This document shows, one piece after another, positions 57,860-64,000 of a stretch of DNA of 64,000 nucleotides. The notes under the pieces are model-generated. The model was given only the letters and a program-made list of their open reading frames with translations, did no database searches and was not told the DNA's origin. The number at the start of each line of letters is the position of its first letter. Positions within the stretch are counted from its first letter, which is position 1. Position numbers and translations under genes: made by a program. This stretch comes from Nitrosomonas mobilis (GTDB lineage: Bacteria; Pseudomonadota; Gammaproteobacteria; Burkholderiales; Nitrosomonadaceae): assembly GCF_900103035.1 (NCBI RefSeq), contig NZ_FMWO01000020.1, forward strand, positions 62,001-126,000. Direction: 5' to 3'.

Positions 57860-59203
57860 ATGAAATACAAGAGTATCGAGGAATTCAGGAACTACGTGGC
57901 AGAAAGAAATCCGGGGCAACCTGAGTTTCTACAGGCGGTCACCGAGGTGGTGGAAAGCTTGTGGCCGTTCATCATAAAACAGCCGCGCTATGCGGAGCAT
58001 GGCCTGCTTGATCGCCTGGTCGAGCCGGAGCGGGTGATCATGTTTCGGGTTGCCTGGGTGGATGATCATGGTGAGGTCAAGGTTAATCGTGGCTACCGCA
58101 TCCAGCATAATTCCGCGATCGGGCCTTACAAGGGTGGCACCCGCTTTCATCCCTCGGTCAATCTCTCCATCCTCAAGTTTCTTGCATTTGAGCAGACCTT
58201 CAAAAATGCCCTGACAACTTTGCCAATGGGTGGTGGTAAGGGCGGATCGGATTTTGATCCGAAAGGGAGGAGTCCCGGTGAAGTAATGCGTTTCTGTCAG
58301 GCATATGTCAGCGAACTGTTCCGCCATATTGGTGCGGATACTGATGTGCCGGCAGGTGATATTGGCGTGGGTGGCAGGGAAATCGGCTTTATGGTCGGGA
58401 TGGTTCGGAAATTGACCAATCGTTCCGATTGTGTGTTTACGGGCAAGGGATTGAGCTTTGGTGGTTCATTATTGCGTCCGGAGGCGACGGGTTATGGTGT
58501 AGTCTATTTTGTTGATGAAATGCTCAAACATGCTGGCCGCTCGTTCGACGGACTGCGTGTGGCAGTATCCGGTTCCGGAAATGTCGCGCAGTTTGCGATA
58601 GAAAAGGCAATGGCTTTAGGCGCCAAGGTGGTGACCGTTTCTGATTCCAGCGGCAGTATTGTCGATGAAGCAGGATTTACAGCGGAAAAACTTGCTGTTC
58701 TGGCTGAAATCAAGAATCATTTGTACGGTAGAGTTAGCGATTATGCAGAACGGGTGGGAGCCAAATTCTTGCCAGGGGAAAAGCCGTGGCATGTTCCGGT
58801 CGATGTCGCGCTTCCCTGCGCCACGCAAAATGAGATCAGCGAGGACGAGGCAGCTGTCCTGATCAAACAGGGAGTGAGCTGTGTCGCAGAAGGGGCGAAT
58901 ATGCCTTGTACGGCTGGGGCAATCGAGCGTTTCGAGCGTGCTAAAGTGCTATTTGCCCCTGGCAAGGCAAGCAATGCTGGCGGGGTATCTACTTCTGGTC
59001 TGGAAATGAGTCAGCAAGCAATGCGGCTTTCGTGGGGACATGAGGAAGTCGATATGCGCTTGCAAGGCATCATGAAAGCCATTCACCAATCTTGTGTCGA
59101 TTACGGTATTGCCGATGATGGCAGTGTCAACTATGTCGATGGCGCGAATATCGCCGGTTTTGTTAAAGTATCGAATGCAATGCAGATGCAAGGTGTGATC
59201 TGA
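57860..59203 (+). CDS. gdhA: NADP-type glutamate dehydrogenase
   Basis: 447 residues, the length of hexameric NADP-dependent GdhA. RIQHNSAIGPYKGGTRFHPS and PMGGGKGGSDFDPKG contain the substrate and catalytic lysines; GSGNVAQFAIEKA is the nucleotide-binding turn. It assimilates ammonium onto 2-oxoglutarate, fitting for an ammonia-rich lifestyle. A strong GGGGGAGAG site precedes the ATG. It is apparently monocistronic. Confidence 0.96.
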   Translation: MKYKSIEEFRNYVAERNPGQPEFLQAVTEVVESLWPFIIKQPRYAEHGLLDRLVEPERVIMFRVAWVDDHGEVKVNRGYRIQHNSAIGPYKGGTRFHPSVNLSILKFLAFEQTFKNALTTLPMGGGKGGSDFDPKGRSPGEVMRFCQAYVSELFRHIGADTDVPAGDIGVGGREIGFMVGMVRKLTNRSDCVFTGKGLSFGGSLLRPEATGYGVVYFVDEMLKHAGRSFDGLRVAVSGSGNVAQFAIEKAMALGAKVVTVSDSSGSIVDEAGFTAEKLAVLAEIKNHLYGRVSDYAERVGAKFLPGEKPWHVPVDVALPCATQNEISEDEAAVLIKQGVSCVAEGANMPCTAGAIERFERAKVLFAPGKASNAGGVSTSGLEMSQQAMRLSWGHEEVDMRLQGIMKAIHQSCVDYGIADDGSVNYVDGANIAGFVKVSNAMQMQGVI

Positions 59204-59379
59204 TGGCGTTGAAGCATCGGCGAGAATTACCATAACTTAGGATTCCGGTCGGAAGAGATAGGCAATGACGGGGTTGCTCATGACATAAACTATTTTTTTC
59301 CCCAGTAAAATTAGTTAGTCATAATGAAGTAAAAAGGTTTGATCAATTTAGTACGATAGTTTCTGGATGTGAGCATGTC

Positions 59380-61293
59380 ATGAAAAAAATTCTGGCCGGA
59401 TGGTTATTGTTTTGGTGGACTGGATTGTTGGTCGCGAATATGGATGGTGATTTCATCAAGGTCCAGGAGGCGTTTCGTGCCAAGGATGCGGCAAAAGTTG
59501 CTTTTTATGCGGATCGTTTACGCAAGCATCCGCTGGCACCCTATGCGGAATATTATCGCTTGCGTCTGTCCGCGCAAAGGAATGACGAAACCCAGATCAG
59601 AAATTTTCTGGCACGGCATCAGGGTAGTTACATCGCCGACAAGCTGCGCGGGGAATGGTTGCAGGTACTGGGAGAAGGTCGGCAATGGCGACAGTTCGGC
59701 GAGGAATTCCCCAAACTTGGCCATCAGGATGATCATATTATATGCTTTGCGCTGCACATGAAACAGCTTAATGGTGACCAGAGCACAGTGGCGGAACTGA
59801 AATCACGCTGGTTGAGCGGGCGTAACATGCCGAGAGGTTGTACTGCGCCCTTTCAGGAGTTGATTCGGACTGGGAAAATCTCGACAGAAGATATCTGGTC
59901 GAGAATCCGGGCGGCGCTGGCAGCAAATAATACCAGTGTTGCCAAGGAATCCGGGAAGTATCTGGCTACTAATCAAGTAATCAATCCGCGCACAATCGAT
60001 ATGGTGTTGAAGAATCCGGCACGATTTCTTGATCAGCAAAAAAATATCAAGACCCGTGCTGACAAGGAAGTAACCTTGTTTGCCCTGCTGCGGCTGCTGC
60101 GCAGTGAGACCAACCACGGGCTGGCGCGCTGGCTGAAGCTACGTGGGCAGTTTTCCGCCGCTGATCAGTCTTATTTTCTGGGGAATCTTGCTTATTGGGC
60201 TGCTATGCGTCAGGATGAGCGTGCATTGAACTGGTTTACGCAGGCCACCAGCGGCAAGGAAACTTATCCGCTTTCTGCAACCAACCATGCCTGGTGGACA
60301 CGAATCGCGCTGCGCCAGTATAACTGGCCGATGGTGCTGCAAAGTATCGAAGCCATGCCGGAGTCGATGCAGCAGGAAGATGTGTGGCGCTATTGGCGCG
60401 CGCGTGCGTTTAAGTCAATTGGCAGGAAAAGTGATGCCAATACACTACTTGCAAAGTTAAGTAATGAACACAGCTACTATGGACAACTCGCCAAGGAAGA
60501 ACTAGGGGTGATGATGAGTATTCCTGCAGCGCGGTATACACCAGGTGCACAGGAAATCCGTGCGATGGAAAACGATCCGGGTGTCCGGCGTGCACTTGCG
60601 TTGTATCGACTTAATCAGCGTATCGAAGCTAATCGTGAGTGGATCTGGACGATCAAGGATTTTAGTGATCAGCAGCTATTGGCGGCTGCCAAGGTTGCTG
60701 AACGTCACCAGGTTTATGATCGCGCCATCAATACGGCATTGAAAACCGTCTCGCAGCATGATTTCAGTTTGCGTTATCTGGCGCCGTATCGCGCACAGAT
60801 GAAGCCAGTGATCAAGCAGCAGCAGCTTGATGAGGCGTATGTATACGGACTCATTCGCCAGGAGAGCCGTTTTATCCCCGATATCAAATCCAGCGCAGGC
60901 GCCATGGGGCTGATGCAACTGATGCCGGCTACCGCAAAATGGGTAGCCAGCAAGCTGGGCATACCGAAATTTCAAACCGGCATGGCGACGGAAATCAACA
61001 CCAATCTCCAGCTCGGAACGTATTATCTTCGTCATGTGCTGGATCAGTTAGACCAGCAGCCCTTACTGGCCGCAGCTGCTTACAATGCCGGACCCGGGAG
61101 GGCGAGACGCTGGCGCGATGTCAAGCCCCTGGAAGGGGCGGTCTATGCGGAAACCATTCCTTTCAATGAAACGCGGGAATATGTTCAGGTTGTTTTAAAT
61201 AATTCGATGTATTACGCCAGCCAGTTCAATCACCAGCAAAGGCCGACCCTGAAAGAACGGCTGGGAATCGTCGCAGCCAAAAAGCCCAACTAG
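59380..61293 (+). CDS. slt: Soluble lytic murein transglycosylase Slt
   Basis: 637 residues. A signal peptide (KKILAGWLLFWWTGLLVAN) precedes a long superhelical domain (about 25-470). The C-terminal SLT domain has LIRQESRFIPDIKSSAGAMG with catalytic Glu495, GLMQLMPATAKWVA and AAYNAGPGRARRW. It cleaves peptidoglycan to 1,6-anhydro-muropeptides in the periplasm. It is followed after 10 bp by cca, probably on one mRNA. Confidence 0.95.
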   Translation: MKKILAGWLLFWWTGLLVANMDGDFIKVQEAFRAKDAAKVAFYADRLRKHPLAPYAEYYRLRLSAQRNDETQIRNFLARHQGSYIADKLRGEWLQVLGEGRQWRQFGEEFPKLGHQDDHIICFALHMKQLNGDQSTVAELKSRWLSGRNMPRGCTAPFQELIRTGKISTEDIWSRIRAALAANNTSVAKESGKYLATNQVINPRTIDMVLKNPARFLDQQKNIKTRADKEVTLFALLRLLRSETNHGLARWLKLRGQFSAADQSYFLGNLAYWAAMRQDERALNWFTQATSGKETYPLSATNHAWWTRIALRQYNWPMVLQSIEAMPESMQQEDVWRYWRARAFKSIGRKSDANTLLAKLSNEHSYYGQLAKEELGVMMSIPAARYTPGAQEIRAMENDPGVRRALALYRLNQRIEANREWIWTIKDFSDQQLLAAAKVAERHQVYDRAINTALKTVSQHDFSLRYLAPYRAQMKPVIKQQQLDEAYVYGLIRQESRFIPDIKSSAGAMGLMQLMPATAKWVASKLGIPKFQTGMATEINTNLQLGTYYLRHVLDQLDQQPLLAAAAYNAGPGRARRWRDVKPLEGAVYAETIPFNETREYVQVVLNNSMYYASQFNHQQRPTLKERLGIVAAKKPN

Positions 61294-61303
61294 TGGTCTG
61301 GGA

Positions 61304-62542
61304 ATGAGGACATATCTGGTCGGTGGGTCCGTGCGTGATGAACTGCTCGGATTACCCGTGCAAGATCATGATTATGTCGTGGTTGGCGCCACACCCGCAC
61401 AGCTCGAGCAAATGGGCTATCGTCCTGTTGGCAAGGATTTTCCGGTTTTTTTACATCCTGAAACGCATGAACAATATGCGCTGGCACGTACCGAGCGCAA
61501 GATTTCACGTGGATACAAGGGCTTTGAGATTTATGCAACCCCGGGGGTTACCCTGCAGGAGGATCTGGCGCGGCGTGACCTGACCATCAACGCACTTGCC
61601 AAGGATGAGCATGGTGAGATTATCGATCCATTTGGCGGGATTGCCGATTTACAGGCTGGCATTTTGCGTCATATCGGTCCCGCATTCGTCGAGGATCCGG
61701 TCAGAGTGTTGCGGGTGGCCCGTTTTGCCGCCCGCTTAGGCTTCCAGGTCGCTCCCGAGACACTTGCACTGATGAAACAGATGGTGCATGACGGCGAAGT
61801 CGACGCGCTGGTGGCCGAGCGCGTCTGGCAGGAAATGGCGCGCGGGCTGATGGAGTCCCATCCATCGCGCATGTTTTATGTGCTGCACGAGTGTGGCGCC
61901 TTGGCGCGGATCATGCCGGAGGTCGACGTGCTGTTCGGAGTGCCGCAATCCCCACAAGCGCACCCCGAAATCGATACCGGCGTGCATGTCATGATGGTGA
62001 TCGATTATGCGGCGACCAGACAATTTTCGCTTGAAGTACGTTTTGCCGCACTGATGCATGATCTTGGCAAAGGCACGACTCCGCCGGAGCAATGGCCACG
62101 GCATACGGGGCATGAGATACGGGGCGTGGCCATTGTGGAGGGGTTGTGCGAGCGGTTACGTGTGCCCGGTGAAGCAAAAGCACTGGCTCTGCTGGTCACG
62201 CGCCTGCATGGCGAGGCGCATCATGCACTGGAGCTGGCCGCAAGTGACATTGCCGCTATATTGCAGTCAACGGATGCGTATCGCAGACCAGGGCGTTTTG
62301 GCGAATTTCTACAGGCATGCGCCAGTGATTTTCATGGCCGTCCCGGTTTTGCGCAGCAGAATTATCAACAGATGACACATTTACAACAAGCATTGGAGGC
62401 GGCCATGCAGGTCGATGCCGGTGCGATTGCCAGTAAGCTGCAACAAAACCATGCAGGTGACCGCAATTTACCGATGCTGATTAATCAACATATCTACGCG
62501 GCAAGACTGGACGCAATCAATACGCTTTTGCGGCAGAGTTGA
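61304..62542 (+). CDS. cca: Multifunctional CCA-adding tRNA nucleotidyltransferase
   Basis: 412 residues. The nucleotidyltransferase head has YLVGGSVRDELLG and DHDYVVVG with the metal-binding Asp pair. RRDLTINALAKDE and EDPVRVLRVARFAARLGF follow. The C-terminal HD domain shows LMHDLGKG, typical of the proteobacterial multifunctional enzyme with phosphatase/phosphodiesterase activities. It repairs and completes tRNA 3' ends. Its 3' end overlaps the ABC exporter gene on the other strand by 26 bp. Confidence 0.97.
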   Translation: MRTYLVGGSVRDELLGLPVQDHDYVVVGATPAQLEQMGYRPVGKDFPVFLHPETHEQYALARTERKISRGYKGFEIYATPGVTLQEDLARRDLTINALAKDEHGEIIDPFGGIADLQAGILRHIGPAFVEDPVRVLRVARFAARLGFQVAPETLALMKQMVHDGEVDALVAERVWQEMARGLMESHPSRMFYVLHECGALARIMPEVDVLFGVPQSPQAHPEIDTGVHVMMVIDYAATRQFSLEVRFAALMHDLGKGTTPPEQWPRHTGHEIRGVAIVEGLCERLRVPGEAKALALLVTRLHGEAHHALELAASDIAAILQSTDAYRRPGRFGEFLQACASDFHGRPGFAQQNYQQMTHLQQALEAAMQVDAGAIASKLQQNHAGDRNLPMLINQHIYAARLDAINTLLRQS

Positions 62543-64000
62543 TTGTGTGATGATTCGTCAGAACTGCCATTCTGTCGATATTGACATCGGAGAGCAATTC
62601 CGCTTTTCCATCGGCCAGAATGAACACTCTGGCGGCAGCATTGATCACTGCGGGCTGATGGGAAACCGCAATGATTGTGAAGTCACGTGACAAGCGTTGC
62701 AAAGTATCACAGATAATGCGCTCGCTTTCGGGATCGAGAGCACTGGTGGGTTCATCGAGCAGCAGCAGTTTCGGTTGATGGGCAAGCGCTCTGGCGATGG
62801 CGATGCGCTGCCGCTGGCCACCGGATAGCATACCGCCACGTTCGCCAACAATGGTGTCGATGCCATCGGCAAGGTGATTGACAAATTCCCAGGCACCGGC
62901 CTGTTTGAGCGCGCGCTCGACATCCTCAGCCTGAATTTCCGGTCCGCCAACGATGATGTTATTGCGAATAGTGTCATGCAGCAGTACCGTATCCTGAGAT
63001 ACGTAACCAATCAGGTGCCGCCACTTTCGCAAGTCAATATGATGCAATGCCGCGCCATCGATTAGAATTTCTCCTGCCCTGGGTTCGGCCAACCCGCATA
63101 GCAGATCCAGCAAGGTGCTCTTACCTGCGCCGGATGAACCGATGACTGCCGTAAACGATTTCACTGGGATTTCCATATTCAGGTTCTTGAAAACCTCTTT
63201 ATTTTCATAACAGAATGAAATCTGGCGCAAGCTTATTCCCTGCTCCAGCGTGGGTGTCAACGTGCCGGTTACTCTCTCCGCTTCCTGGCGCGCTTCCTCG
63301 GCGGCCTTACGCAGCGCCCAGTAAGCGCTCTCCTGAACAGCAAGCTGCTGGTAGCGGCGCTGCGCCTTGTTGAACAATCCGAGTATGCGGGTCAACAGAA
63401 ACACCATTACCATCACCTCAGGCAATGATAGATGCCAGACGGACAGCGCAAGGTAAAGACCGCTCGCGGTCAATGCCGCCAGGATCGGTTCCTGCAGGGC
63501 AAGCATGGCTGCGCGGTTGGTGACTTCCTTGCGGGTTGCTCTTTCCAGCTGCTGAGTTTGTTCGTGCAGGATGGCATCTGCAACCTTGTCCCGTGCCATA
63601 GCTTTTAGGGATTTTACGGAACCGAGTGCATCCGTCAGATAAGTCAGTAAATGACGCAGCAATTGTGTTTGTTTGTTACCGGCGCGTTTGGTTGCCCTGA
63701 CCAGACTGTGCAATACGAAGAACAGAATTGAGCTGATCAGCAAAGATGCCAGTGTGGCTTCCCAGGAGATAAACCAGGCTACCAGACTGTAGACGATCAC
63801 TTGAATGGCCAGCGCCAGCACATTGACGCTATGTTCAAAACCATTGGCAGCGCGATACGCTTCGGTAGCGACCGAATTGGCGAGTGCACCGATCGGCTGA
63901 CGCAAGTAATATTGCCAGCGGCTTGCCAGCAAAGCTTCGATCAGGTCCAGTCGTAGCCGTGTCGCGACGTGAGCAACGGTATAGCCCACCTGACGATTGG
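62517..64000 (-). CDS. ABC exporter (fused membrane and ATPase), 5' end outside window
   Basis: The frame is open to the window edge, so the start lies beyond 64000; at least 493 residues are visible. The left part is a type-1 exporter membrane domain with several helices (IQVIVYSLVAWFISWEATL). The ATPase has Walker A GSSGAGKST, signature LSGGQRQRIAIARAL and Walker B LLLLDEPTSALDPES. Without the N-terminus and partners the substrate cannot be assigned; lipid, peptide or polysaccharide-linked exporters all fit. Confidence 0.9.
   Translation of the reverse strand, partial: NRQVGYTVAHVATRLRLDLIEALLASRWQYYLRQPIGALANSVATEAYRAANGFEHSVNVLALAIQVIVYSLVAWFISWEATLASLLISSILFFVLHSLVRATKRAGNKQTQLLRHLLTYLTDALGSVKSLKAMARDKVADAILHEQTQQLERATRKEVTNRAAMLALQEPILAALTASGLYLALSVWHLSLPEVMVMVFLLTRILGLFNKAQRRYQQLAVQESAYWALRKAAEEARQEAERVTGTLTPTLEQGISLRQISFCYENKEVFKNLNMEIPVKSFTAVIGSSGAGKSTLLDLLCGLAEPRAGEILIDGAALHHIDLRKWRHLIGYVSQDTVLLHDTIRNNIIVGGPEIQAEDVERALKQAGAWEFVNHLADGIDTIVGERGGMLSGGQRQRIAIARALAHQPKLLLLDEPTSALDPESERIICDTLQRLSRDFTIIAVSHQPAVINAAARVFILADGKAELLSDVNIDRMAVLTNHHTINSAAKAY

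Overview
The window looks like a chromosomal segment of a betaproteobacterium, most likely a Nitrosomonas-type ammonia oxidiser (family Nitrosomonadaceae). This rests on the appearance of the core proteins (DnaK, FabF, MetH, MscS-type channel), the moderate base composition and the gene order. No ammonia-oxidation gene lies in the window, so the genus is an inference. Almost all of the sequence is densely coding, and I see no rRNA, tRNA, CRISPR array or intact insertion sequence.

Layout. 1-4.4 kb: end of purB, then grpE-dnaK-dnaJ. 4.4-7.8 kb (minus): a giant MscS-family channel. 7.8-9.2 kb: a divergent control region with a 34-bp perfect palindrome, a mini-ORF, a 65-aa protein and a RIO-type kinase. 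9.4-10.7 kb: a Braun-type lipoprotein facing an L,D-transpeptidase, a plausible substrate/enzyme pair. 11.2-15.5 kb: fatty acyl-AMP ligase, SDR reductase, acyl carrier protein and a serine-palmitoyltransferase-like enzyme, which together resemble a bacterial sphingoid-base pathway. They are followed by pgeF and a ZIP metal transporter. 17.1-27.2 kb (minus): the yceD-rpmF-plsX-fabH-fabD-fabG-acpP-fabF-mltG lipid/cell-wall run, ending in a three-domain GT2-GtrA-ArnT-like glycosyltransferase. yceF (maf) is divergent from it. 28-34 kb: a CzcCBA-type heavy-metal RND efflux operon.

34.3-37.1 kb: a small cassette with a Tat-like exported protein, a PqqD-like protein, an HprK-related kinase and a nucleotidyltransferase. 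It matches the orphan 'HPr-rel-A' peptide-modification-like system, whose function is unknown. 37-43 kb (minus): mgtE, then the RNB-exonuclease/tonB/aroE/mtgA operon. 43-50 kb: gltX, metH and an SLC13-type permease.

50.2-54.1 kb: a ruined defence island. Remnants of HsdM, a SIR2-like protein, a DarG-like C-terminus, HsdR and a YgjP-like metalloprotease are riddled with stops and frameshifts. In their middle the two-gene module rloA-rloB (AAA ATPase plus TOPRIM-like protein) is fully intact, with its own promoter candidate. 54.3-57.7 kb: accessory genes (lipoprotein, Y1-transposase remnant, DsrE-like fragment, exported beta-propeller). 57.9-64 kb: gdhA, slt, cca and the 3' part of an ABC exporter.

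The three parts most worth following up are the sphingolipid-like cluster in an ammonia oxidiser, the HPr-rel-A cassette with its Tat-like candidate substrate, and the selective survival of RloAB inside a dead type I restriction locus.
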